Assembly (NCBI GenBank): GCA_946185225.1
Contig: CAMHIM010000003.1
Span: forward strand, 1-56,284
Reading direction: 5' to 3'
Source: an uncultured Prevotellaceae bacterium
GTDB taxonomy: Bacteria; Bacteroidota; Bacteroidia; Bacteroidales; Bacteroidaceae
DNA length: 56,284 bases
Every line of letters begins with the position of its first letter. The stretch's first letter is position 1. The translations under genes and the position numbers were made by a program. Under the pieces are notes generated by a model. That model saw only the letters and a program-made list of their open reading frames with translations, had not been told where the DNA came from and did not search any database. Below, piece after piece: positions 39,248 through 48,095 of this stretch.

Positions 39248-41179
39248 TTATTTTCCCATTTTGTCAAGTTCTTCACTCAATTTCTCCCATCGTTCCACCT
39301 CCTCATCTAAGGCAGCCTTTGTCTGGGTGTACTCTGTGACAAGCATCATATCCGAAGCATTAGCCTGTTCCATCAACAGCGCATCCAACTCTTTTAGCCG
39401 CTGCTCCATGCGTGCAATCTTCTTCTCGCACTCCTCTACAACACGTTCCGCCTTTCGGATGCGTTTCTGCTGTTCCTTGCGTTCGGCATAACTCTGGTTG
39501 GACGTCTGTACGCTCTGCTCCCTTGCTTTCTGTTCTATCTGGGCTACTGCCTCTTTGACAACAGGAGCCTCAAAAGAGCCGCCCCGCACCGACAAGAAAT
39601 CGTAAATGCCGCCGAGGTGTTCAAGGACCTTCCCTCCCCCAAACTCATAGACCTTGGTCACCACTCCATCCAGAAATTCACGGTCGTGGCTGACGATGAT
39701 GGCAGTACCGTCAAACGCACGGATAGCTTCCTTCAAAACGTCCTTCGAGGCCATGTCCAGATGGTTTGTAGGCTCGTCTAAAATGAGGAGGTTCACTGGT
39801 TCCAACAATAGGCGAATCATAGCCAGACGGCTGCGTTCGCCACCGCTGAGTACGACGACACGTTTGTCGGAGGCCTCGCCGCCAAACATGAAAGCACCGA
39901 GAATGTCGTTGATGCGTAGACGCACCTCTCCGCGCGCTACGTTGTCAATGGTCTGGAAGACAGTAAGGCTCTCGTCCAGTAGTTGCGCTTGATTCTGCGC
40001 GAAGTAGCCTATCTGGACATTGTGTCCTACCTTCAGTTCTCCCTCAAAAGGGATTTCTCCCATGATACACTTCACGAGCGTTGACTTTCCCTCGCCGTTT
40101 CTTCCGACGAAGGCTACCTTCTCACCACGTTTGATAGTCAGGTTGACGTGGTCGAAGACAACATGATTGTAGGCCTTGCGCACCTCCTCACAGATGACCG
40201 GATAGTCGCCAGAACGTTGACAAGGCGGGAACTTCAACCTCATGGCCGAGGTGTCCACCTCGTCCACCTCTACGGGGACCATCTTCTCCAACTGCCTCAG
40301 CCGTTGCTGCACCTGTACCGCCTTCGTCGGTTTGTAGCGGAAACGCTCCACGAAATCCCGGATGTCGGCCATTTCCTTCTGCTGGTTCTCGTACGCCCTT
40401 AGCTGTTGCTCACGTCTTTCCTGCCGCAGCACGACATACTCGTCGTATTTCACGCGGTAGTCGGTAATGCGCCCACAGGAAATCTCCATCGTGCGGTTCG
40501 ATACGTTGTTGATGAAAGCTCGGTCGTGCGAAACCAACACTACTGCCGCTGACGATTGTGTAAGAAACTGCTCAAGCCATTGTATGGAGTCGATGTCCAG
40601 ATGGTTCGTCGGCTCGTCGAGCAGCAGTACGTCAGGTTGCTGAAGCAGTATCTTCGCCAGCTCAATGCGCATGCGCCAACCTCCGGAGAACTCGCTTGTA
40701 GGTCTTTCGAAGTCAGTTCTGTTGAACCCCAGTCCCACCAGTGTACGTTCCAGTTCAGCCTCACGGCTCTCGGCACCCATCATATGGAAGCGCTCGTGCT
40801 CGGTCGTGTACTTCTCCACCAGTGCCAGATAGCTATCGCTCTCGTAGTCTGTACGTTCGCCCATCTCACGTTCGAGTCGTGCCACTTTCTCCCTCATTTC
40901 ATTGATGTTCGCGAAAGCCTTTTGTGCCTCCTCGCGGACCGTCGTGTCGTCCTGCAGCACCATCACCTGCGGGAGGTACCCTACCACGCAGTCAGTAGGA
41001 ATGCTGACGGTCCCAGCCGTCGGCTGCTGCTGTCCGCATAAAATCTTCAAAAGCGTTGACTTGCCTGCACCGTTCTTTCCTACCAGTGCTATGCGGTCCC
41101 GCCGGTTCACTACGAACGATGCGTCACTAAAGAGCGGTTTCACGCCGAACTCCACTTTTAAGCCATCAACTGCTATCAT
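39248..41179 (-). CDS. ABC-F family ATP-binding cassette protein
   Basis: Two ABC cassettes (GKNGAGKSTLLK, GRNGEGKSTLVK), two signature/Walker B pairs, no TM helices, C-terminal coiled coil. Confidence 0.93.
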   Translation of the reverse strand: MIAVDGLKVEFGVKPLFSDASFVVNRRDRIALVGKNGAGKSTLLKILCGQQQPTAGTVSIPTDCVVGYLPQVMVLQDDTTVREEAQKAFANINEMREKVARLEREMGERTDYESDSYLALVEKYTTEHERFHMMGAESREAELERTLVGLGFNRTDFERPTSEFSGGWRMRIELAKILLQQPDVLLLDEPTNHLDIDSIQWLEQFLTQSSAAVVLVSHDRAFINNVSNRTMEISCGRITDYRVKYDEYVVLRQERREQQLRAYENQQKEMADIRDFVERFRYKPTKAVQVQQRLRQLEKMVPVEVDEVDTSAMRLKFPPCQRSGDYPVICEEVRKAYNHVVFDHVNLTIKRGEKVAFVGRNGEGKSTLVKCIMGEIPFEGELKVGHNVQIGYFAQNQAQLLDESLTVFQTIDNVARGEVRLRINDILGAFMFGGEASDKRVVVLSGGERSRLAMIRLLLEPVNLLILDEPTNHLDMASKDVLKEAIRAFDGTAIIVSHDREFLDGVVTKVYEFGGGKVLEHLGGIYDFLSVRGGSFEAPVVKEAVAQIEQKAREQSVQTSNQSYAERKEQQKRIRKAERVVEECEKKIARMEQRLKELDALLMEQANASDMMLVTEYTQTKAALDEEVERWEKLSEELDKMGK

Positions 41180-41286
41180 GTTCCCCTTTTCTTCGTTTTA
41201 GGCTGCGAAGGTACGAAAAAAGTGGTGATATGCCAAAGAAAAAGCGAAAAAACGCCTTGGGGCCGAGGGGTTCGGCAAATAATTCG

Positions 41287-41294
41287 TATATTTG
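41287..41294 (+). promoter_or_regulatory. -7 box TATATTTG for tex
   Basis: TAnnTTTG match 32 nt upstream of the tex ATG. Confidence 0.5.
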
Positions 41295-41325
41295 TCCCCA
41301 GAAATAAATAAGGAGAACAGACACG

Positions 41326-43476
41326 ATGGAGAAAAAAATATTTGCCCGACTAATAGCACAGCGATTGAACCTTTCAGAGAAAAACGTTGCCAGTACGCTT
41401 TCGCTGTTAGATGATGGGTGTACCATTCCCTTCATTTCCCGCTACCGCAAGGAGCGTACCGGCGGAATGGATGAAGTTCAGATTGCAACTGTCAGTGAGT
41501 TGCATGAGCAGCTGAAGGAGACTGCCCGCCGCAAGGAGACCGTCATGAAAACCATTACTGAACTGGGGCAACTGACTCCCGAGCTGGAGCAACGCATCAA
41601 CGCGTGCTGGGACGCCACCGAGTTGGAGGACATTTACCTGCCCTTCCGTCCGAAACGGCGCACACGCGCACAAGTAGCCCGTGAGCAGGGGCTGAAGCCA
41701 CTGGCCGAACTGTTGCTGCGCCAGCAAGAGCGCAACCCCGAAGAGGCTGCACTTCGCTTCGTGGACGACAAAGTGGCCGACATTACGACTGCGCTTCATG
41801 GAGCCCAGGACATCATTGCCGAACAGGTAAGCGAAAACGAGCATTCGCGCCAGCTGGTACGTGGTATCTTCCGCCGCACCGCCGTTATCAGGTCCAGGGT
41901 GATAAAGAGCAAGAGCAGCGAGGACGCCGCTGCTCGATATAGCGACTACTTCGATTGGGAGGAGCCGTTGCGCCGTTGCTCCAGCCACCGTCTGCTGGCC
42001 ATGCGCCGCGGAGAGTCAGAAGGTTTCTTGCGTGTGGGAATCGTCATCGACGACGACGAAGCCGTAGCACGCCTAAAGGGACATTACGTCCATGGCAGCG
42101 GTCCCTGTCAGCGACTGGTTGCCGAGGCTGTCGAGGACGGTTACAAGCGATTGCTGGAACCAGCCATCGAGACCGAGTTTGCTGCCCTCAGCAAGCAGCA
42201 GGCCGACGAGGAAGCCATCCGCGTCTTTACGGCGAACCTGCGGCAGTTGCTGCTGGGTGCTCCGCTGGGGCAGAAGCGGGTGATGGGCATCGATCCTGGT
42301 TTCCGTACGGGCTGCAAGGTGGTATGCCTTGATGCCCAGGGCAACCTGCTGCACCACGAGGCCATCTTCCCCCACCCTCCTGTTGGTCACCGCATGCAAG
42401 CCACCGTCCACCTGCAGCAGATGCTGTCAGAGTACCGCATCGAGGCCATCGCTATCGGCAACGGCACTGCCAGCCGTGAGACACGTACGTTCGTCGAGAA
42501 CTGCCTGCAGGACATTCCCCACCATGAGATAAGCGTGTTTGTGGTCAGCGAGGACGGAGCTTCCGTCTATTCTGCATCAAAGACCGCTCGCGAAGAGTTT
42601 CCTGACGAGGACGTCACGGTCCGCGGTGCCGTCTCCATAGGCCGTCGTCTGATGGACCCGCTGGCCGAGTTGGTCAAAATAGACCCCAAGAGCATCGGCG
42701 TGGGACAATACCAGCACGACGTGGACCAGGGAAAACTGAAAAAGTCCCTTGACCAGACGGTGGAGAGCTGCGTCAACCTGGTAGGCGTGAACCTCAACAC
42801 TGCCAGCAGCCACCTGCTGCAGTACGTCAGCGGCCTGGGTCCTGTGCTGGCTCGGAATATCGTTGACTTTCGACGTGCCAACGGTCCATTCTGCAGCCGT
42901 ACCGAGCTGAAGAAGGTTCCCCGTCTGGGTCCCTCGGCCTTCGAGCAATGTGCTGGTTTTCTACGCATCCCTGGTGCAGCCAACCCATTGGACAACTCCG
43001 CCGTACACCCCGAACGTTATGCGCTGGTGGAACGCATGGCACACGACCAGCAATGCTCCGTCGTCGACCTCATCCGCCTCAAGGAGAAGCGTGCCGCCAT
43101 ATCGCTGGAGCGTTATGTTACATCTGACGTGGGAATGCCCACGCTGACGGACATCATGAAAGAGTTGGAAAAACCAGGTCGCGACCCCCGTGAGCCACTG
43201 GAGGAGTTTCGCTTTGCAGAGGGTATCGAAAGTATCGATGACCTTCAGGAAGGAATGGAGCTTCCCGGCATAGTGACAAACATCACTAATTTCGGAGCAT
43301 TTGTTGACATCGGGGTCCATCAGGATGGTCTGGTACACGTGTCACAGCTGGCCGACAAGTTCGTCCGTGACCCGAACGAGGTGGTAAAGCTTCACCAGCA
43401 CGTCTGGGTGCGCGTAAAAGAGATTGACCGCCGGCGCGGACGTATCTCACTCACTATGCGAGGAATTCAGAGATAA
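41326..43476 (+). CDS. tex: Tex-family RNA-binding transcription accessory protein
   Basis: CTIPFISRYRKERTGGMDEVQ, MGIDPGFRTGCKVVCLD, SIGVGQYQHDV, HhH region, C-terminal S1 domain GIVTNITNFGAFVDIGVHQDGLVHVSQLADKFV. Confidence 0.97.
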   Translation: MEKKIFARLIAQRLNLSEKNVASTLSLLDDGCTIPFISRYRKERTGGMDEVQIATVSELHEQLKETARRKETVMKTITELGQLTPELEQRINACWDATELEDIYLPFRPKRRTRAQVAREQGLKPLAELLLRQQERNPEEAALRFVDDKVADITTALHGAQDIIAEQVSENEHSRQLVRGIFRRTAVIRSRVIKSKSSEDAAARYSDYFDWEEPLRRCSSHRLLAMRRGESEGFLRVGIVIDDDEAVARLKGHYVHGSGPCQRLVAEAVEDGYKRLLEPAIETEFAALSKQQADEEAIRVFTANLRQLLLGAPLGQKRVMGIDPGFRTGCKVVCLDAQGNLLHHEAIFPHPPVGHRMQATVHLQQMLSEYRIEAIAIGNGTASRETRTFVENCLQDIPHHEISVFVVSEDGASVYSASKTAREEFPDEDVTVRGAVSIGRRLMDPLAELVKIDPKSIGVGQYQHDVDQGKLKKSLDQTVESCVNLVGVNLNTASSHLLQYVSGLGPVLARNIVDFRRANGPFCSRTELKKVPRLGPSAFEQCAGFLRIPGAANPLDNSAVHPERYALVERMAHDQQCSVVDLIRLKEKRAAISLERYVTSDVGMPTLTDIMKELEKPGRDPREPLEEFRFAEGIESIDDLQEGMELPGIVTNITNFGAFVDIGVHQDGLVHVSQLADKFVRDPNEVVKLHQHVWVRVKEIDRRRGRISLTMRGIQR

Positions 43477-43509
43477 TATCACTGCCCGCACTCACAATAT
43501 CTGTTACGT

Positions 43510-45459
43510 TCAGCGCTCGACAGACAACGGGAATCGTGTCATCGTGTCGATGAGGGCAGAGGGATTGCCCATGTCGTAGCGTTCTCCAACGAGCCTTACA
43601 CCTATCATGCCCGTCTGTTGTCTGACCTCTTCAAGTGCCGATGTCAGTTCAATCTCGCGTGTTCTGTCGCCTCCTTCGTCGGCCTTCTTGATATCGGCCT
43701 CCAACTGGTGGAACACCTCTGGTGTCAGTATGTATTGTCCCAGCACCGAGCAGTATTCCTTCTCCCCTTTCTGGTTACGCACGGCAAGGTCAATCTCGGC
43801 CTCGAAAGACGAGGGTTTCTCGCGTAACAGACTGACGTTAAGTATGCGTTCTTCCTTGTCCTCCCACACCCCTGTCATGATACCGAAATGGCTGACCTCT
43901 CTAAGATTGACGGGATAGAGTCCGAGAATGAGTCGGTTGAAGCGTTCGTAGGCTTCAATGAGCTGCAGGGCAGTGGGTTTGTTCGAGCGTGAGCGGTAGA
44001 GTGTATCACCAAGCATGAGCAGCACGGGCTCGTTGCGTGCGAAGTCGGCAGCCTGGTAGACGGCGTGCCCGAAGCCTCTTTTCTCTCGCTGATAGACATA
44101 GTGGAGCCGTTTCCCGATGTCCAGTATGTGGTTCTCATACTCTTGGTCTTCCTTAGAGAGCTTACTCATGTGCTCTTCGGAGATTGGCTGTTCAAAGTAT
44201 TCTGTATAGAGGCGCCGTTCCTCCTCGCTGCCGAGTACGAGACATATTTCCTCAATGCCGCTTCTGACCAGTTCTTCCAGAAGGATGAGAATGACGGGGC
44301 GTACCTTTCCGTCAGGACAGGGAATAGGGAAGAAGTCCTTCTTCATAACCCTTGTGGCGGGATATAGCCTTGTTCCAAAACCGGCAACGGGGATGATGGC
44401 CCTGCGCACGGTATGTACGGGTCTTATGGTCAGCGAGTAGGCAGACATTCCCTTCGACTGCAGGTATCCTATGAGTTGTTGCTGCATATCGGCATTCTTG
44501 GCGAGGAACTGCACAGAGCCGTCACCGTGCGAGCCAACGCCCTTTCCTCCGTAGGTAATGTTGCGTATGAAGTCATCCTTGAGCACAGCCTTGAGCTTGG
44601 GTGAGGCAAGTTCCTCGGGGCACATGGGAGCAATGTGACTGTCGAAGAGTTCCTCTGCCTCGGTCATGAGTGCCCCCAGTTTGGCGACTTCACCTTCGGC
44701 CATGTACCTTATGGCTCGCTGTACAATGTCATGGTTCATCACGCCAAGTGCTTCATGCTCACGCTGTTCCATGTCGTTGGAGGCGAAGGGGTAGCCCTTG
44801 TTCAGGTCAGCCAGTATCTTGATGGTGTTCTTCTCGCCGCAGAGGTCGGCAAAAACCCAGTAGAGCGACTTCTTAACATTAAGTGCCTGCACCTCAATCT
44901 CGTCGCCGTCGAAGGTCATGAGGTTTGGTTTGACACCAAAGGCGCATGCCTGGTCGAGTCGTCCGCAGCGACTTGAGGTGCGCAGTTCGCCGAGATAGGC
45001 GATATTCATTTCGCCCAGCGTATTGAGATTGAGGTTGTATATCTGGTTAAAGGCGCGCGCCACGAGCACGCAGATGGCTGCGCTCGACGAGAGTCCGCTT
45101 TTCATGGGCAGCGTCATGTTGGTAATGTTGATACGCACACCACCCACCTTGTACCACTCCAACATGTAAGAGGCCACTCCGGCGCAGTAGCTGAAGAAGG
45201 TGCCGCTCTTGGCGATGCGTTTGAGTTCCTGTTCGTCCATGCGGCACGAGAAGTCCTCCCACACGTCGCGTATGCTGTCGGCAGTACTATTCATCTCGAA
45301 GACGCTCGATTTCTCCACTTCAGCGTAGATGCCTTGTTCTATGCCGGTGACGATGGCTACACCTGGCATGATGTCGGCGTTCATAGTCCGGTAGTGTCCG
45401 GCCCAGTCGGTATGTTCTCCAAATAGGCACAGACGGCCTGGAACAAACAGTTTTATCAT
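43510..45459 (-). CDS. Bifunctional fusion: N-terminal GHMP sugar kinase + C-terminal sugar-phosphate nucleotidyltransferase
   Basis: N-term PGRLCLFGEHTDWAGHY and MKSGLSSSAAICVLVARAF; C-term RRAIIPVAGFGTRLYPATRVMKKDFFPI and LLMLGDTLY. Confidence 0.88.
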   Translation of the reverse strand: MIKLFVPGRLCLFGEHTDWAGHYRTMNADIMPGVAIVTGIEQGIYAEVEKSSVFEMNSTADSIRDVWEDFSCRMDEQELKRIAKSGTFFSYCAGVASYMLEWYKVGGVRINITNMTLPMKSGLSSSAAICVLVARAFNQIYNLNLNTLGEMNIAYLGELRTSSRCGRLDQACAFGVKPNLMTFDGDEIEVQALNVKKSLYWVFADLCGEKNTIKILADLNKGYPFASNDMEQREHEALGVMNHDIVQRAIRYMAEGEVAKLGALMTEAEELFDSHIAPMCPEELASPKLKAVLKDDFIRNITYGGKGVGSHGDGSVQFLAKNADMQQQLIGYLQSKGMSAYSLTIRPVHTVRRAIIPVAGFGTRLYPATRVMKKDFFPIPCPDGKVRPVILILLEELVRSGIEEICLVLGSEEERRLYTEYFEQPISEEHMSKLSKEDQEYENHILDIGKRLHYVYQREKRGFGHAVYQAADFARNEPVLLMLGDTLYRSRSNKPTALQLIEAYERFNRLILGLYPVNLREVSHFGIMTGVWEDKEERILNVSLLREKPSSFEAEIDLAVRNQKGEKEYCSVLGQYILTPEVFHQLEADIKKADEGGDRTREIELTSALEEVRQQTGMIGVRLVGERYDMGNPSALIDTMTRFPLSVER

Positions 45460-45529
45460 TGTTTATCTATTATTTTTCAGTATAACAAGCGCAAAGTTAC
45501 TACATTTCCTGCACTTTTTGCAAAAAAAG

Positions 45530-45561
45530 TTTGGCTGTTTTTCAGAAATAACTTACTTTTG
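45530..45561 (+). promoter_or_regulatory. Bacteroidales promoter (-33 TTTG / -7 TACTTTTG) for the ECF sigma gene
   Basis: TTTG 45530-45533, 20-nt spacer, TACTTTTG 45554-45561; about 80-nt leader. Confidence 0.65.
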
Positions 45562-45649
45562 CAGCCATCAAACCCAATTAAGTAACCCTAAAACCACAAA
45601 ATTATTGCCTATCGACGTAAACTCTACTTCATTTTAAAAGAACATTAAC

Positions 45650-46249
45650 ATGAAGGAATTTCAAGCAATGACCGACGAACAGTTGGCATTACTTTACGTT
45701 AACGGTAATAACAAGGCATTCGACGAGTTACTGTCGCGTAATCAAACAAAGTTGTTCACATACATCATGTACGTTGTGCGTGACCACGATGTAGCCGATG
45801 ACATATTCCAGGAGACTTTCGTGAAAGCCATCAGCAAGTTGCACGAAGGCAAGTACACGGACTCGGGCAAGTTCTCGTTCTGGCTGAACCGCATCGCCCA
45901 CAACGCCATCATGGACTGGTACCGTTCGCAGAAGGCAGCCCACATTGTGGAGCCGACGGCAGACAACGACCTGTCAAACCTGCGCAGCAACTCCGTGCTG
46001 GACAGTTACCGCGAGAGCGAGCTGGTGAACGAGCAAGTGCTTTGTGACGTGAAGAAGATGATTGACGCACTTCCTGCCGCGCAGCGCGAGGTGGTGTTCA
46101 TGCGTTTCTACCAGAACCTGTCGTTCAAGGAGATTGCCGAGGTGACTGGTGTGAGCATCAACACGTCGCTGGGTCGCATGCGCTATGCCATCATAAACCT
46201 TCGCAAGATGGCCAAGCAGCACAACATCGAGCTGGCTTTGGATCTCTAA
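45650..46249 (+). CDS. ECF-type RNA polymerase sigma factor
   Basis: VADDIFQETFVKAI, FSFWLNRIAHNAIMDWYRSQ, LPAAQREVVFMRFYQNLSFKEIAEVTGVSINTSLGRMRYAIINLRK. Confidence 0.92.
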   Translation: MKEFQAMTDEQLALLYVNGNNKAFDELLSRNQTKLFTYIMYVVRDHDVADDIFQETFVKAISKLHEGKYTDSGKFSFWLNRIAHNAIMDWYRSQKAAHIVEPTADNDLSNLRSNSVLDSYRESELVNEQVLCDVKKMIDALPAAQREVVFMRFYQNLSFKEIAEVTGVSINTSLGRMRYAIINLRKMAKQHNIELALDL

Positions 46250-46893
46250 AGGCTGCGCAGCTGGCGGATGGTCAGCTCTGGCGTAGCACTCTTGAACACA
46301 TAGCTTCCAGACACCAGCACGTCCACTCCGGCGGCGACAAGCCTTGGGGCGGTTTCCCCCTGTACTCCTCCATCCACCTCTATGAGGGCACTGCTTCCGC
46401 TGCGTGCTATGAGTTCACGCAGTTGTTGTGCCTTCTTGATGGTGTTCTCGATAAACTTCTGTCCGCCAAAGCCTGGATTGACACTCATGAGCAGCACCAT
46501 GTCGACATCCTGTATGATGTCTTCGAGCATGGCTACGGGAGTGGATGGGTTCAGGGTAACACCCGCCTTCATACCGGCATCGTGAATTTCCTGTACGGTA
46601 CGGTGTAGGTGTTCGCATGCCTCCAGGTGCACGTTCATCATCATGGCACCGAGTTTGGCGGTCTGCTTGATGTAACGTTCGGGCTTGACAATCATGTAGT
46701 GTACGTCAAGCGGTTTCCTGCACTTCGAGGCAACAGCCTCAAGAACGGGAAATCCGAAGGAGATGTTGGGTACGAAGACGCCATCCATGACGTCAAGGTG
46801 AAGCCAGTCGGCCTCACTACGGTTTATCATTTCAATGTCGCTGTCGAGATGCAGGAAGTCGGCGGCAAGCAACGATGGTGATACGAGTGCCAT
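46246..46893 (-). CDS. rpe: Ribulose-phosphate 3-epimerase
   Basis: VSPSLLAADFLHL, DWLHLDVMDGVFVPNISFG, VLLMSVNPGFGGQKFI, IEVDGGV. Confidence 0.97.
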   Translation of the reverse strand: MALVSPSLLAADFLHLDSDIEMINRSEADWLHLDVMDGVFVPNISFGFPVLEAVASKCRKPLDVHYMIVKPERYIKQTAKLGAMMMNVHLEACEHLHRTVQEIHDAGMKAGVTLNPSTPVAMLEDIIQDVDMVLLMSVNPGFGGQKFIENTIKKAQQLRELIARSGSSALIEVDGGVQGETAPRLVAAGVDVLVSGSYVFKSATPELTIRQLRSL

Positions 46894-46902
46894 AGACGTT
46901 TT

Positions 46903-47022
46903 TTAATTCAGGCAGTAGGCCTGGTTCTTGATGAATCGATAGTTGTAGGCTATCTGTTTGATGTTGTTTAGCGTTTTCTCGCTTGGTGTCATCTCTTCCT
47001 GAGTAAATATCTTCATAGGCAT
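46903..47022 (-). CDS. Small ORF, 39 aa, unknown function
   Basis: Translates as MPMKIFTQEEMTPSEKTLNNIKQIAYNYRFIKNQAYCLN*; lies between rpe and fmt; below the ORF-track length cut-off. Confidence 0.55.
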   Translation of the reverse strand: MPMKIFTQEEMTPSEKTLNNIKQIAYNYRFIKNQAYCLN

Positions 47023-47077
47023 ACTAACATTTATCCGTTCCTATTATTGAAACGTAGCAGCCTGTGATATTATTATA

Positions 47078-48058
47078 TTACCTGGCAGAATAATTTTCGA
47101 TATCTTTCATTCCGTTGAGGAAAGCCTGTGCGTCCATACGTTTTTTTCCTGCCACCTGCAACTCGTTGACCTGCAGCAGTTCGTCTTGTGCGGCGATGTA
47201 CATGTGCTTTCGGTCAGCCACGATGGTTCCCGGCTTTCTCCCCTCCGCCGTCTGTCCGGTCTTTGTGGTGCGGAAGAGTTTTAGGACGGCCTCCGTACCG
47301 TCAGGGGCTACGAGGGTGGTCCATGCTCCTGGATAGGGGCTCAATCCTCGGACGAAATCATAGACACGTTTGGCAGACATGTTCCAGTCTACCCTGCACG
47401 TATCCTTGAAAATCTTGGGTGCCGTCTTCAGGGGTGTACTGCTGTCGGCGGTCTGGTCCTGTGCCACTGACAATGGGTGTCCGTCAGCCTCGACGATACG
47501 TTGCAGCGTCTCCAGACATATCTCTGCTCCGAGGTGCATGAGTCCGTCGTAGACGTACTCCACGTCAGCAGTGTCGGGAATGTCGAAGGGCATCTGCATG
47601 ATGATGTGCCCCGTGTCGATGTCGTGGTCCAAGAAGAAGGTTGTCACGCCCGTCCGTGTCTCGCCGTTGATGACGGCCCAGTTGATAGGGGCGGCCCCGC
47701 GGTACTGCGGCAGTAGGGCTGCGTGAACGTTGAAGGTGCCATACTCGGGCATGTTCCACACCACCTCAGGCAGCATGCGGAAGGCGACGACCACCTGTAG
47801 GTTGGCGTTGTAGCCGCGCAGCAGCTCCACAAAGGCGGGGTCCTTCATTTTCTCCGGCTGCAGCACGGGTAGTCCCTGTTGCTGTGCATACTGTTTGACG
47901 GCCGAGGGCTGCAGCACGGAGCCATGCCGTCCCACGGGCTTGTCGGGCTGCGTGACCACAGCCACTACATTATAGTCGTTCTCCACCAGCGCCCGCAATG
48001 TCTCGACGGCGAACTCCGGTGTTCCCATGAACACAATTCGTAAATCCTTTTTCTCCAT
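47078..48058 (-). CDS. fmt: Methionyl-tRNA formyltransferase
   Basis: LRIVFMGTPEFAVETLRALVENDYNVVAVVTQPDKPVGR, NVHAALLPQYRGAAPINWAVINGETRTGVTTFFLD. Confidence 0.97.
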   Translation of the reverse strand: MEKKDLRIVFMGTPEFAVETLRALVENDYNVVAVVTQPDKPVGRHGSVLQPSAVKQYAQQQGLPVLQPEKMKDPAFVELLRGYNANLQVVVAFRMLPEVVWNMPEYGTFNVHAALLPQYRGAAPINWAVINGETRTGVTTFFLDHDIDTGHIIMQMPFDIPDTADVEYVYDGLMHLGAEICLETLQRIVEADGHPLSVAQDQTADSSTPLKTAPKIFKDTCRVDWNMSAKRVYDFVRGLSPYPGAWTTLVAPDGTEAVLKLFRTTKTGQTAEGRKPGTIVADRKHMYIAAQDELLQVNELQVAGKKRMDAQAFLNGMKDIENYSAR

Positions 48059-48095
48059 TCTCTTCTTAACTTCCCTAACTTCTTAACCTCCCTAA

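Noticed and set aside
39248-41179. ABC-F protein as an antibiotic-resistance determinant
   Set aside because: It looks like a generic Uup/EttA-type housekeeping ABC-F; resistance cannot be inferred from sequence alone.
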